64,000 nt of DNA from Gleimia sp. 6138-11-ORH1. Lineage in GTDB: Bacteria > Actinomycetota > Actinomycetes > Actinomycetales > Actinomycetaceae. The stretch covers positions 558,001 to 622,000 of the forward strand of contig NZ_JANUXV010000001.1 of NCBI RefSeq assembly GCF_024814355.1, given 5' to 3'. This document shows, piece after piece, positions 19,821 to 29,574 of this stretch. The notes under the pieces are model-generated. The model was given only the letters and a program-made list of their open reading frames with translations. It was not told where the DNA came from and did not search any database. The number at the start of each line of letters is the position of its first letter. Position 1 is the stretch's first letter. Both the position numbers and the translations under genes were made by a program.

Positions 19821-20180
19821 ATGGCAGATCACGCATTGCGCGGAATGCAAATTGGTTCTAAATCTTTAGAAACTGAAGAAGGTATCGTCTTTGCTGACCG
19901 CACGCAAAAACGTTACCAGTGCGAAATTGGGCACGTCTTTTCTATCACCATGGCTGCTGAGGCAACCGCCCCCGCAACCTGGGAATGTAAATGTGGAAAC
20001 CAGGCAGAGTTTTTAGGTACTGCAGAACCAGATGAAGAAAAAGTACATAAACCAGTTCGCACCCACTGGGACATGCTGGTAGAACGCCGCTCGATTGAAG
20101 AGCTAGAAGAACTACTGCAAGAACAGTTAGAAACGCTTCGCAGTGGCGAATTGCGTAACGGAATCGCTTACCAGCGTTAA
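19821..20180 (+). CDS. rbpA: RNA polymerase-binding protein RbpA
   Basis: Actinobacteria-specific transcription factor of 119 residues that binds RNA polymerase and group-1/2 sigma factors and stabilises the open complex. The start MADHALRGMQIGSKSLETEEG, the central zinc-ribbon-like core domain (YQCEIGHVF ... WECKCGNQAEF) and the sigma-interacting C-terminal helices (THWDMLVERRSIEELEELL) are all present. It stands alone between a terminator and the convergent lnt gene. This gene is one of the clearest phylum markers in the window. Confidence 0.96.
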   Translation: MADHALRGMQIGSKSLETEEGIVFADRTQKRYQCEIGHVFSITMAAEATAPATWECKCGNQAEFLGTAEPDEEKVHKPVRTHWDMLVERRSIEELEELLQEQLETLRSGELRNGIAYQR

Positions 20181-20199
20181 GCTCTGCAATAAAATGGCG

Positions 20200-21735
20200 T
20201 CAGTTGTCTGTAGAATCGGCAGCTGGCGCCTTTACTGTATAGAACGTGCGCTTTGAAAGAAACTGCGCAACCTTAATAAGTAGCAACATTAGTGGAAATA
20301 ACATAACCAGTTCTCTAATTGGCCACCCATGTATTCCATAGAATCCACCTACATTATCACGCAAATCCACTGTTTCAATCAGATGTTCTGAGGTAAATAG
20401 CTGGGTTTGCTGCAGCACCTCTCCCCTGTGTGATACAATGGCTGAAATACCGTTAGTAGAGACTTGAATTGCCGGACGTTGAAACTCTAAAGCGCGTAAC
20501 TGGACCATTTGTAACTGCTGCGCAGACTGCGCCGTCCACCCAAAAGAAGAATTATTCGTGGGAACCACTAAAAGTTTTCCTAAAGGACCTTGCGCGTTCG
20601 CGAAAACCCCCTCGAAACCAGACTCAAAACAAATCCCCACCCCCACAGGTATCGAATAATCACCTAAATTAACATTCAACTTCCCCGGTTGCTTTCCAAA
20701 ACTTAACTCACCCACCCCATAGCGATAAAGCTCCAAAAAAGGACCAAATTGTAAAAAACCGGGTAAATACTCACCAAAAGGAACCAACATTTGCTTAGCG
20801 TATGCTCCCTCAGCCTTCCCATTTTCAGTCCACACGCCATAGAGGTTATAGCGTTCCGTCTCAGTACCAGAAACATAACCAGTCACAATCGGAGCCTGCG
20901 CTCGCCTGGAAAGATCCTGTAACCGCCAACTAATCCCTCCATCAGTTAGAGGATCTAAATCAATCGCAGTTTCCCCCCAAAAAATCACATCAATCGGGCG
21001 ATTAGTCTCTGCCAGCAAACGCTCAGTTTCATTCAAATGATTATTAAAAACCTTATTCGCAGTCCGATAAGTTACCCGCACCGGCTCCTCAACATTTCCC
21101 TGCACCACCCCCACTGTGAGGGATCCCGCCGAAACAGTCGGCGGAATCGGTAAAAGCAACGGCACAGCAAAAACTACCAACCCGGCAGCTAAAATGGGCA
21201 CGGTCTTTGACAAACGATGTGTAAAAATCCCATAACAAAGTGCCCCTAAGAAACCTGCTACCCCAGACAAAAGCACTTCACCGCCAAAAGGCGCCCAAGC
21301 ACGCAACGGTGAATCCACTAACGCATAAGCAGCATAAGCCCACGGAAACCCAGTAAAAGGAAAATGCCCACGCAACTGCTCAATAGCCGGCCAAAGCAAA
21401 GCAAATGAAATCGCGCGATACCAAAAAACACTGGTTAAATCCCGCAATAAGTACCAAAAAACACCCAGTAAGCCAAAAAATAGCGCTTGAATATTAACTG
21501 AGACAAACCACAGAAATAAACTCTCAGTGGTTACATAAGCCCACCAAATATGCCCGCTCATGAAAACCACGCCAAATAACCAACCAAGGGTAAAAGAAAC
21601 TCGCACACTCTGATTCTCAAAGGCAAGCAGCAATAACCCCAGCGCGCAAATAACACCCGGCCAAAAATATAAAGGAGGAAACCCCGCATACATACACAGC
21701 CCAGCCAAGACAGTTAGCACATACGGCTGACGCAC
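20200..21735 (-). CDS. lnt: Apolipoprotein N-acyltransferase
   Basis: Membrane enzyme of 511 residues that adds the third acyl chain to lipoproteins. About six N-terminal transmembrane segments (1-195) precede a nitrilase-type periplasmic domain. The Glu-Lys-Cys triad is visible: Glu in VIFWGETAID, Lys in YAKQMLVPFGEYLP and Cys in GVGICFESGF. The C-terminus has one more membrane segment and a basic tail. It starts with GTG 2 bp after the helY stop, so the two are coupled. Lipoproteins in this window (27660 and 61919 genes) are possible substrates. Confidence 0.93.
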   Translation of the reverse strand: MRQPYVLTVLAGLCMYAGFPPLYFWPGVICALGLLLLAFENQSVRVSFTLGWLFGVVFMSGHIWWAYVTTESLFLWFVSVNIQALFFGLLGVFWYLLRDLTSVFWYRAISFALLWPAIEQLRGHFPFTGFPWAYAAYALVDSPLRAWAPFGGEVLLSGVAGFLGALCYGIFTHRLSKTVPILAAGLVVFAVPLLLPIPPTVSAGSLTVGVVQGNVEEPVRVTYRTANKVFNNHLNETERLLAETNRPIDVIFWGETAIDLDPLTDGGISWRLQDLSRRAQAPIVTGYVSGTETERYNLYGVWTENGKAEGAYAKQMLVPFGEYLPGFLQFGPFLELYRYGVGELSFGKQPGKLNVNLGDYSIPVGVGICFESGFEGVFANAQGPLGKLLVVPTNNSSFGWTAQSAQQLQMVQLRALEFQRPAIQVSTNGISAIVSHRGEVLQQTQLFTSEHLIETVDLRDNVGGFYGIHGWPIRELVMLFPLMLLLIKVAQFLSKRTFYTVKAPAADSTDN

Positions 21736-21737
21736 CG

Positions 21738-24536
21738 TTAAGCTCCCTCGCCTAAAGCCACCACTGAACGACGCACCAAATCTGCCGCCCTACGCGCTGT
21801 ACCTGCTAAAGTGGCATCTGCAGAAGCAACCGCAATCTGGCTCAATAAATCAATAGTCTGCTTACACCAACGAACCCAATCACCGGCTTCTAAATCAGCA
21901 GCATGAACTGCTTCAGCTAATGAATCGCCCTTTACCCACCAGTACATGGCGTAAACCAACCCCATTTCCAACGGTAATGAAGTGGGTGCCTGGCACTGTG
22001 ATTCCACGCGGTTAATGTCATACAAGATTTTTTGCGTATCAGCTAATGCCTGTCCTAAAGTTCCAAAGGCGCCCTCGGGAACTTCCAAAACCGGAGCGTG
22101 CATCTTACGAGCTTCAAAAACGCAGGTGCTTACCACCGCAGCCAACTGCGCCTCATCTAAACCAGCCCAAATCCCAGCTTCTAATGCCAACGCCACCACC
22201 AGGTCCCGCTCACCGTAAATTCCTCGCAAAGTCTCCCCCGCGCCGGTGAGTGAACCATTATGTAAACAACCTAATATTTCTAAAACCGAAACAATCTTAT
22301 CGAACCGCTTGGCCACCGAAGAAGTCTGCGTCTCAACCTGCTTAGCTAAACGCTGGAACTCACGCCTGGCCCGCATCCACTGCACCGCGGAACGGGCATG
22401 CAAATCACGATCTAAGCACCCGTGCACCGGGTGAGCTCGCACAAAATCTTCCAACCGATTGATTTCAGCCAGCTGAGCGTCTCCACCTGAGAACTTTAAA
22501 CGCTTAGCTGAGCCCAGTTTGCCCCGCTTACGCAAAAGCGCAACCTCAGCTCCAATCTCCCCTTGGAAACGGCGCACGTTACGTAAATACTCCTTACGCA
22601 AACGCATTCGCCCCACCACGTTAAAGCCCTGCGGAAGTTCACTAGCATTAACTTGCTGGAGCCGACCATCAGAAAAAACCACCTGTACAACCGGATTATT
22701 CGCCCCCGGGTGAGCTGGCTTAACCACCACCGCATCTCCCCCACGGCGCCGACCAGCCACCGAGATAACTTCCCCCGGTTCCAAATCCCGAAGCAACTGC
22801 ACCAACTTGGAAGTAAGTTGCAACTTACGCTGTTTCACCGACTGTTTTTGTAAAAAAGTCAGTTCTTCGCGCGCCGCAAAATACTCGCGGGCATCACCCA
22901 AATGGCACTCAACCTGAGGTGCTAATTTTTCTAACAACTGCTCAGCCTGTTTTGCTTCAACTGCTAAACCCACCACTTTGCGGTCAGCTTGGAACTGTGC
23001 AAAACACTGATCCATTACCTGCCGGGCTGAGGCAAGATTCCCCGCTGCCGCCAGGTTAGCCACCATATTATAAGTAGGGCGGAAAGCAGAAACCAGCGGA
23101 TAAGAACGCTTTGATGCTAAAGAACCCACCAACTCAGGTTCATGATCCTCTTGATAAAGCACCAGAGCGTGCCCCTCAATATCAATCCCCCGCCGGCCAG
23201 CTCTCCCAGTTAGCTGAGTGTATTCCCCCGCTGAAAGAGGAACTCGCGCTACCCCATTCCATTTACGCAGGCTTTCCAACACAACCGTACGAGCCGGCAT
23301 ATTAATCCCTAAAGCTAGGGTTTCCGTTGCAAAAACAACCTTAACTAACCCTGCAGCAAAAAGCTTCTCAACCGTTTCTTTCATCACCGGTAATAGACCC
23401 GCGTGATGCGCCGCTACCCCAGCTTCTAAAGCACTTTGCCAAGCGTTAATCCTTAAAACAGTTAAATCTTCCCCTGCTAAAGCGGCCACCGCCGTATCCA
23501 CCGCAGTTTGAATCTGGCGACGTTCCGCTTCAGTAGTTAAAGTAATCCCCGCCCGAATCACCTGCTCTACAGCTTCATCACAACCAGAGCGAGAAAAAAG
23601 AAAATAAATCGCCGGAAGTAAATTCGCCCTATCTAAACTAATCACTACCTCTGGGCGGGAAGAACGCCGCGGACGTTTCCGTCCCTCTCGTAAGCGTCTA
23701 CCACCAGCCAAATGCCGGTCAGTTTGCCTTTCATTCCGAGAAGAAATCCCCAAATGCCGTGAGATTTCAGAACGCAACTGTGGATTAATCTGTTTAGCAG
23801 ACTTATCCGCGTATAAATCAATAATTTTTCGCCCCACCAGCATATGTTGATAAAGGGGCACAGGTCGTTTCTCAGAAACGATAATATCGCAGTTAGACCT
23901 GACTGAATCGATCCAATCACCGAACTCTTCAGCATTAGAAACAGTGGCCGAAAGAGCCACAATTTGAATATGCGCCGGAGCGTGAATAATAACTTCTTCC
24001 CACACCGGCCCGCGGAAACGATCAGCCAAATAATGGACTTCATCTAAAACGATTGCCCGTACCGCCGATAAATCTCTCCCCTGGTAAATCATATTACGGG
24101 CCACTTCCGTGGTCATCACCAAAATAGGAGCGTCCCCATTAATAGAAATGTCACCAGTAAGTAACCCTACCGAGGCTTCCCCATACTTTTCACACAGTTC
24201 CCGGTACTTTTGATTCGATAACGCTTTAATCGGAGTAGTGTAAAAGGCTCTCTGTCCTTTACTAATCGCCAGGTACAGCGCAAACTCACCGACGATAGTC
24301 TTCCCAGCTCCTGTTGGGGCAGCTACTAAGACACTGCGCCCAGCCTCAACTGAGGCTAGTGCTTCTTCTTGGAAAGAGTCTAAGAAAAAATCTAACTCTG
24401 CTGCGAACCTAGACCGATCTGTTTTCTGATATGCTGCTCTTTGCCGGCTTTGCCGGTATTTTTCTGCTGGACTAAGTTCTTCAGATTCCGCGGCTACTTT
24501 ACCCAGTTTCTGCCGTGAGCGTTTACGACGAGTCAC
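21738..24536 (-). CDS. helY: Ski2-like DEAD/DEAH-box helicase HelY
   Basis: Superfamily 2 helicase of 932 residues, of the Ski2/Mtr4-like group typical of Actinobacteria. Motifs: FQEEALASVEAGRSVLVAAPTGAGKTIVGEF (Q and Walker A), TTPIKALSNQKY (Ia), VLDEVHYLADRFRG (II, DEVH), LSATVSN (III) and QLTGRAGRRGID (VI). A basic linker (GRRLREGRKRPRRSSRP) lies between the two RecA folds, and a long C-terminal helical region follows. It starts with GTG, overlapping the tatC stop (GTGA). The role in RNA processing is inferred from the family. Confidence 0.92.
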   Translation of the reverse strand: MTRRKRSRQKLGKVAAESEELSPAEKYRQSRQRAAYQKTDRSRFAAELDFFLDSFQEEALASVEAGRSVLVAAPTGAGKTIVGEFALYLAISKGQRAFYTTPIKALSNQKYRELCEKYGEASVGLLTGDISINGDAPILVMTTEVARNMIYQGRDLSAVRAIVLDEVHYLADRFRGPVWEEVIIHAPAHIQIVALSATVSNAEEFGDWIDSVRSNCDIIVSEKRPVPLYQHMLVGRKIIDLYADKSAKQINPQLRSEISRHLGISSRNERQTDRHLAGGRRLREGRKRPRRSSRPEVVISLDRANLLPAIYFLFSRSGCDEAVEQVIRAGITLTTEAERRQIQTAVDTAVAALAGEDLTVLRINAWQSALEAGVAAHHAGLLPVMKETVEKLFAAGLVKVVFATETLALGINMPARTVVLESLRKWNGVARVPLSAGEYTQLTGRAGRRGIDIEGHALVLYQEDHEPELVGSLASKRSYPLVSAFRPTYNMVANLAAAGNLASARQVMDQCFAQFQADRKVVGLAVEAKQAEQLLEKLAPQVECHLGDAREYFAAREELTFLQKQSVKQRKLQLTSKLVQLLRDLEPGEVISVAGRRRGGDAVVVKPAHPGANNPVVQVVFSDGRLQQVNASELPQGFNVVGRMRLRKEYLRNVRRFQGEIGAEVALLRKRGKLGSAKRLKFSGGDAQLAEINRLEDFVRAHPVHGCLDRDLHARSAVQWMRARREFQRLAKQVETQTSSVAKRFDKIVSVLEILGCLHNGSLTGAGETLRGIYGERDLVVALALEAGIWAGLDEAQLAAVVSTCVFEARKMHAPVLEVPEGAFGTLGQALADTQKILYDINRVESQCQAPTSLPLEMGLVYAMYWWVKGDSLAEAVHAADLEAGDWVRWCKQTIDLLSQIAVASADATLAGTARRAADLVRRSVVALGEGA

Positions 24537-25366
24537 TCACTTTCTCCATCTGTAACAGACCCAGCTGGTGGAACAGCTAAAGCAGCGTCTAAGGCAGCTT
24601 CTTCTGCAGCCAAACGTTTATCTCTGCGTTTATCATGCAAAATTCCGATCCCAACAGCTAAGAAATACAACCCGCATAAGAAAAGAGCTTGGAAAGTCAT
24701 TGTCCACGGATCTGGCAGCGGGTTAGCTACTGCTGCAAAGACAAAGGCAATCGCCACTGCCCAACGCCAATGCTTTAAAAATACTTCCCCTCTAATCACA
24801 TTTATAAAGTTCAAGGCCACCATAGCTAACGGCACCAGGAAAGAAACCCCAAAAACCAAGACTAAACGCATATAAAAACTGAAATAAATACTTGCATGCA
24901 TTAAAGTCACGGAAGAATCGGGGGCAAAAGAAGTTAAAACTTCCACCGCATGCGGCATAATCCAAATTCCCGTAGCTGCTCCCAGCGCGAAAAGAATCGC
25001 ACCGGAAAAAGAAAAACCTAAAACATACCGCTTCTCACTCCGGTGTAGTGCCGGTGCCACATAAGCCCAAATCTGGTACAGCCACCAGGGGCTAGATAAA
25101 AGAAACCCAATAAAAATAGAAATCCGGAGTTTTAGATCAAAAGCAGCCGATACTGTATCGAAGTTAAGTTCAGCCCGTCTGCCCATCTTCCTTAAATCGG
25201 CTAAAGGCTGAGCCATGAAATCAAAAACATAAGGGTAGAGAAACCAACCCACAATTGTGAAAAGGAAAATCCCCGCTAACGCGTAGAGTAAGCGTTGGCG
25301 GGCTTCCCTTAAATGATCCGCCAGAGGCATTACGCCATCTGGATCAACGTTTTCTTTAAATCCCAT
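24533..25366 (-). CDS. tatC: Sec-independent protein translocase TatC
   Basis: Integral membrane core of the twin-arginine translocase, 277 residues with six predicted helices. The start has the conserved MPLADHLREARQRLLYALAG motif, followed by FTIVGWFLYPYVFDFMAQPL. Mid-protein FSFYMRLVLVFGVSFLVPLAMVAL and the Pro-rich VANPLPDPWTMTFQALFLCGLYF are also family hallmarks. The C-terminal tail is charged (RRDKRLAAEEAALDAA). It follows tatA by 13 bp. No tatB is seen, as in many Actinobacteria where it lies elsewhere. Confidence 0.96.
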   Translation of the reverse strand: MGFKENVDPDGVMPLADHLREARQRLLYALAGIFLFTIVGWFLYPYVFDFMAQPLADLRKMGRRAELNFDTVSAAFDLKLRISIFIGFLLSSPWWLYQIWAYVAPALHRSEKRYVLGFSFSGAILFALGAATGIWIMPHAVEVLTSFAPDSSVTLMHASIYFSFYMRLVLVFGVSFLVPLAMVALNFINVIRGEVFLKHWRWAVAIAFVFAAVANPLPDPWTMTFQALFLCGLYFLAVGIGILHDKRRDKRLAAEEAALDAALAVPPAGSVTDGESE

Positions 25367-25379
25367 AAAACCTAAGAGT

Positions 25380-25631
25380 TTATTTCTTATCGGTCGTTTC
25401 CTCAGCGACCTCGGTAATAGAATCAGCTACATCAGCAGGCTTAGGAGCCGGCACGGCATCAGTCGCAGCTTCTTCTTCCGTAAGATCCTTAATCTCTTTT
25501 TTCAAAACCTTCGCAGATTTACCAATGTTCTTTGCAATTTCTGGAAGTTTAGAAGCCCCAAAAATAAGTACGAAAACAACTACGAGCACAAAAATATGCC
25601 CTGGCTTCAGCGCATTGATAAACTGTAACAT
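25380..25631 (-). CDS. tatA: Sec-independent translocase subunit TatA
   Basis: A small 83-residue protein with one N-terminal membrane helix (GHIFVLVVVFVLIFGASKLP) and an amphipathic helix containing the family motif FGASKLPEIAKNIGKSAKVLKKEI. The C-terminal tail is acidic and Pro/Ala-rich. It forms the protein-conducting element with TatC encoded just downstream. Transcription probably begins upstream at pafB or in the 48-bp gap between pafC and tatA. Confidence 0.95.
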   Translation of the reverse strand: MLQFINALKPGHIFVLVVVFVLIFGASKLPEIAKNIGKSAKVLKKEIKDLTEEEAATDAVPAPKPADVADSITEVAEETTDKK

Positions 25632-25679
25632 TTGAGTTCCTTAACGATATAAATTCAAAAAATCAGGTCGCTATCTAGT

Positions 25680-26639
25680 CTAATGCATCGGATGGTTATT
25701 TGTCTCTAAGAGGTCATACAACTGAAGTGTTTGCTCAGCACGCTCACAAATCTCTACCAACAGATCCCGATCCGAACATGCCACCACCAAATCTGCGTAA
25801 TAAAGCAGCTGTGACCGTAACCAGTTCCGATCAAGCAAACGAAATACCGCAATAACCCCTTGTTTAGATTCATAAATTCTTAAAGCTGCTGGCTCTAATT
25901 CTTCAGGTAACCTTTTAAAAACTACTTCAACCTGCGGAAAACGCTGACGGGTAAGCCTTTTTTCAGAAACTAAAGGCGGACTTTTTATTGCATCTAGCAA
26001 ATCCACATCTTTCATGCGGCTAACTCGAAAACTCCGGGTCTGTGCAGCCGTCTCACAATAACCATCTAACAGCAAGTTACCGCTTCGGATTTCCAAGTTC
26101 TGCGGAAAAACGATTCGTTCACTAACTTCACCGCTCGCATTTTGATAAGTAAATGAAATCCACTTAGAGTCCTGTAACGCTTCACCTAAAGTCTGCTGGA
26201 TTTGTAGCAAACTCTCCGAAGTAACGACCTCCAAATGTGCCCGAAAATCTGCCAACTCAAAGTGAGTGACCAACTGGTCTGCTAACCGACGACTTGCCTG
26301 TAACTTTTCCGCCGAAAAAGTCGGCTCTAAAAGGGACAATCCCAGTAAAAGCACCTGAGCTTCAGCTTTAGAGAATCTGAAAATCTGCAAATCAGGAATT
26401 GACAAAAACTCAACGATATTTTCATCTAAAAGATCTAAATCAACAACCGGTAAATCATCTAAACTCAAATGAGGTAGGTCAATTACCGCCAGTTGAATCA
26501 AAAGCTCACGCAGTTTCTCCCGATCCATCTGAAACTGTTTCGCTAACTCTTCTAAATCACAGCTACCACGCAATTGCACGTACTCAATCAAAGAAAAAAT
26601 ACCTGCCAGGCGATCTCTTAACTTAGTTGCCACCTGCAC
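25680..26639 (-). CDS. pafC: WYL-domain regulator PafC
   Basis: WYL-domain transcription factor of 319 residues. The N-terminus looks like a helix-turn-helix (LAGIFSLIEYVQLRGSCDLEELAKQF), and the WYL domain follows (about 145-230, WISFTYQNASGEVSERIVFPQNLEIRSGNLLLDGYCETAAQTRSFRVSRM). PafB and PafC form a heteromer that activates the SOS-independent DNA damage response in mycobacteria. The gene overlaps pafB by 17 bp and precedes tatA-tatC-helY, the standard actinobacterial order. Confidence 0.88.
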   Translation of the reverse strand: MQVATKLRDRLAGIFSLIEYVQLRGSCDLEELAKQFQMDREKLRELLIQLAVIDLPHLSLDDLPVVDLDLLDENIVEFLSIPDLQIFRFSKAEAQVLLLGLSLLEPTFSAEKLQASRRLADQLVTHFELADFRAHLEVVTSESLLQIQQTLGEALQDSKWISFTYQNASGEVSERIVFPQNLEIRSGNLLLDGYCETAAQTRSFRVSRMKDVDLLDAIKSPPLVSEKRLTRQRFPQVEVVFKRLPEELEPAALRIYESKQGVIAVFRLLDRNWLRSQLLYYADLVVACSDRDLLVEICERAEQTLQLYDLLETNNHPMH

Positions 26640-27600
26640 CCCTCTCCCACTGCAAAGCTGCTTCTAAAGAAGCCTTCACCGCCACTTGTAAAGGCTCAGG
26701 TTCCACCACTAGCAACTGGGTTTGCGCCGCTAATACTCTTTCTAACCAAACAGAAAAACTAGCCGGATATCCCCGATAGTACTTCCACCGCGTACTCGAC
26801 TTGGCAATCCCCGGAAGTGAAAGAGACTCAAGCTCAGCTGCAGCCAGCTCAGTAGCCCAAAAAGCCACCTGAGCTTCATAATCAGTAGCCACCAAAAGCA
26901 CCGGAGAGATTTCCTCTGGCTGCCCATCTGCAGAAACTACCCCCTGCATCTTTTCTGAAGCATTTTCCCCCAAAAGAAAACGTAGGCTGTTAGGCAGGAA
27001 ACGACTTAACCGAAAAGTCCGCGAATCCTCCCGCACTTGATCGATTCCCTCTAAGTAGAGCACATTATCTTTAAAAATCAGCCCAGTTGGAAGCACCCGC
27101 CTGATTTCCGGCTCTGTTTGCGCTCGTTTTAAGTATGAAAACTCCACCACTTGACCGGCCGCAATCCCCGCCAATAAGGCGCTGGCTAAACTAGCTCCCG
27201 CGATCATCGCCTTTACGGCAGCAGGGTCAGTAATCGCGTAGGCGTTTACCTTATAACGGAACAGCTGCGAATCGCTTTGCAAATCCTTCGCCTCACTCCA
27301 CAGACGCGCAGCCATATCCAGTACTTGACGTTGTAGGGTATCTAAACGCAGACCACCACCGGCGGTTTTTACCCGATACAGAGGCTCATCTTGTTTAGTC
27401 TCCACCAGTTCAAGCTCAACGCCTAACTCTTTGAGCGTCACCTTATCTCTTTCAAACATTCGCTCGCGGGCAGCTTCAGTGATTTCCTGATAGGCCGGGA
27501 TCCGCTCATAGATTTGTTTTTTAGATACGCCGATTGGGGTTGAATTTAAGGTCAGTAGCAAAGTAACCAGGCGCAAATCAGCTTGGAATTTTTCGCTCAT
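26623..27600 (-). CDS. pafB: WYL-domain regulator PafB
   Basis: WYL-domain protein of 325 residues, first gene of the pafB-pafC-tatA-tatC-helY-lnt run. An N-terminal winged helix (LRLVTLLLTLNSTPIGVSKKQIYERIPAYQE) and ERMFERDKVTLKELGVELE match the PafB start. The WYL region contains QVVEFSYLKRAQTEPEIRRVLPTGLIFKDNVLYLEGIDQVREDSRTFRLSRF. It is expected to act with PafC on DNA-damage genes; single-stranded DNA is the reported signal in mycobacteria. Confidence 0.88.
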   Translation of the reverse strand: MSEKFQADLRLVTLLLTLNSTPIGVSKKQIYERIPAYQEITEAARERMFERDKVTLKELGVELELVETKQDEPLYRVKTAGGGLRLDTLQRQVLDMAARLWSEAKDLQSDSQLFRYKVNAYAITDPAAVKAMIAGASLASALLAGIAAGQVVEFSYLKRAQTEPEIRRVLPTGLIFKDNVLYLEGIDQVREDSRTFRLSRFLPNSLRFLLGENASEKMQGVVSADGQPEEISPVLLVATDYEAQVAFWATELAAAELESLSLPGIAKSSTRWKYYRGYPASFSVWLERVLAAQTQLLVVEPEPLQVAVKASLEAALQWERGAGGN

Positions 27601-27659
27601 TATCTCAGTCTAACCTCTCTTAAAGTTTCCGCCCGTCTACCTCAACTGGCAGAAACTGC

Positions 27660-28703
27660 TTAGGGAAGATACTCATTCGTCACAGCTGTTTCGACTCTTA
27701 CCTTCGCCCCTAAAACACCTAAGCCGGATAGAAATTCTGACATCTCTTCCCACGTTTTCAGGTTTTGTTCTAAGCTGACTTTGCCTTGAGGAGCAAATAG
27801 CAGATTCGTTGCCTTAATAGTTTCTAAAGCGGCTTTTTGAGCTTGCGGAGTATGCAGGTTCGGGTCGTATAGTTTAGTGACTTCAACAGCCAATTCAGGA
27901 TCTGCTACGCTCTTTTCCATTCCTTTGCCAAGGGCACGCAGAACTTCCTTGATTACCTCTGGGTTTTGCTTCGCGTATTCAGCGGTGGTGACGATATTGG
28001 CACTTACTAAAGGTAGTTCTTTATCAGCTAAGGGAATTTCTTTAATTTTTTCGCCAGCTAAGCGAAACTGTACTGAATCATTATTAGTGAACCCAACTAC
28101 GGCGTCTACTTGCCCCGATTTTAAGGCAGCTAACTGTGTGTAGCCGATACTTTGAATCGTAAGGTCTTTTTTATCGAGTTTCGCTTCTTTAAGTGCTGCT
28201 TGGAGAGCAAACCAGTTTGCCCCATATTCACCGGGCAACCCTACTTTTTTACCTTTTAAGTCGGCAATCGAGTTAATTGCCGAGTCTTCTTTGACGATTA
28301 CCTTAATGGGATATTGCTGATAGTAGCTTCCTACCGAAATCACATCAAGTCCGTTGGAACGGGCTTGGAGCATTTCATCTCCAGAAGCAATCACGATATG
28401 TTCATTGCCTGAAATCAGTGAGTTGAACAGCCCCTCATCTGCGCCGTGGTGTCGCAGTTCAACCTGGAGGTTTTCAGAAAATAGTCCTTTTTCTTTTGCT
28501 ATATACGAGGGCGCAAATTGCACGTTAGGAATATAAGTTAGACCGATAACTACTTTTTGTGCGTCTGCGCTAACTTTTGGTTTTGTTTCATTTTCTTGAA
28601 AGTCGAACTTATCTGTATCGATCCGTCCGGTACTGGTGCAGGCAGTTAAAAGTAATCCGGCTGTTAGAGTTACCAGAAACTGTGTGAGGTGTTTTCTTTT
28701 CAT
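27660..28703 (-). CDS. ribY: Riboflavin ABC transporter substrate-binding lipoprotein RibY
   Basis: Lipoprotein of 347 residues with signal peptide and lipobox LTAC near residue 22, of the NMT1/THI5-like solute-binding family. It contains IGLTYIPNVQFAPSYIAKEKGLF, close to the motif of predicted riboflavin-binding RibY proteins. The gene follows a RibX-like permease by 10 bp and the pair is downstream of an FMN riboswitch, which is why riboflavin, not thiamine precursor, is inferred as substrate. No ATPase gene is next to it. It ends 60 bp from the start of pafB, on the same strand. Confidence 0.8.
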   Translation of the reverse strand: MKRKHLTQFLVTLTAGLLLTACTSTGRIDTDKFDFQENETKPKVSADAQKVVIGLTYIPNVQFAPSYIAKEKGLFSENLQVELRHHGADEGLFNSLISGNEHIVIASGDEMLQARSNGLDVISVGSYYQQYPIKVIVKEDSAINSIADLKGKKVGLPGEYGANWFALQAALKEAKLDKKDLTIQSIGYTQLAALKSGQVDAVVGFTNNDSVQFRLAGEKIKEIPLADKELPLVSANIVTTAEYAKQNPEVIKEVLRALGKGMEKSVADPELAVEVTKLYDPNLHTPQAQKAALETIKATNLLFAPQGKVSLEQNLKTWEEMSEFLSGLGVLGAKVRVETAVTNEYLP

Positions 28704-28713
28704 TTCTTTGCCT

Positions 28714-29499
28714 TTAATCTAAATTTACGAGTTTTGAACGCCGTTCAAAAAAGTAAATCACTCCATAAAAAATCATTGCCAGCGTACAAAGAAGCGCAAT
28801 AGTTACAAACATTCCTACAGTATCAACTGCATTGCGTTGGGCGGTGAGGATCGATCCTAATCCGTTTCCACCCATAACTAGCTCCCCTACCACGGCACCC
28901 GTGATTGAAAGTGTGAAACCGTTTCTAACTCCTCCAAGTATGGCTGGCAATGCTAATGGTATTTCCACGTTTTTTAGAAGCACCAGCCCTGCGGCACCAT
29001 CTAAAACTGCTGCTTCGATAATTTCTTGGTCTAAACGCCGAAGGCCTATCGTAGTTGCTATCAAAATCGGAAAGAAGACTAACATTGCGCATAAGAATAC
29101 GATGGGTGCTAATCCATAGCCAAACCAGAGCACTAAAAGCGGTGCTAAAGCAATCGCTGGGATAGCTTGAGTTACCCCTAAAAATGGTTCTATCGCTGCA
29201 GAAATAAACCTAAAACGGTATATACAGTAGGCTAAGGGAAGAGCTACTGCCGCTCCTAAGAGCGATCCAAGAATCGCTTCAAGTAAAGTGACTGCTACAG
29301 CTTCCCAAAGTTGGGTGCGCTGCACTTCCACAATGAATCGTTGCATGAATGCTTCCGGTGTGGGAAAAATCCAGCTTTCAACATTGAGGAAGTGGGTGAA
29401 AAACCACCAGGTAAAAAATAGGGTTCCTAAGAATACGGCAGAAGCGAGCACCTGCACCCAGCCTGGAAGACGCTGGCGGTGTCGATTTACCTTAGACAT
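28714..29499 (-). CDS. ribX: Riboflavin ABC transporter permease RibX
   Basis: Binding-protein-dependent permease of 261 residues with about six membrane segments. The EAA-type loop reads LDGAAGLVLLKNVEIPLALPAILGGVRNGFTLSITGAVVGEL, as in SsuC/TauC/ThiX relatives. It is the first gene after the FMN riboswitch, so the pair is named RibXY by context. The ATG is preceded by a GGGG segment that can pair in the hairpin at 29506-29538, so translation may be switched by FMN. The ATPase partner must be shared or encoded elsewhere. Confidence 0.8.
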   Translation of the reverse strand: MSKVNRHRQRLPGWVQVLASAVFLGTLFFTWWFFTHFLNVESWIFPTPEAFMQRFIVEVQRTQLWEAVAVTLLEAILGSLLGAAVALPLAYCIYRFRFISAAIEPFLGVTQAIPAIALAPLLVLWFGYGLAPIVFLCAMLVFFPILIATTIGLRRLDQEIIEAAVLDGAAGLVLLKNVEIPLALPAILGGVRNGFTLSITGAVVGELVMGGNGLGSILTAQRNAVDTVGMFVTIALLCTLAMIFYGVIYFFERRSKLVNLD

Positions 29500-29505
29500 T
29501 AAGAA

Positions 29506-29538
29506 ACCCCGGTTTCAGTTTTCAACGAATTCCGGGGT
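29506..29538 (-). promoter_or_regulatory. Candidate expression-platform hairpin of the FMN riboswitch
   Basis: On the minus strand ACCCCGG and CCGGGGT form a 7-bp stem that ends 6 nt before the ribX ATG. The following sequence is not a T-tract. The purine-rich 3' arm is where a ribosome binding site would be, so sequestration of translation initiation fits better than termination. Confidence 0.5.
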
Positions 29539-29574
29539 ACGAAAGAAGCCGCAACTATACTCCTGTCACAGCTT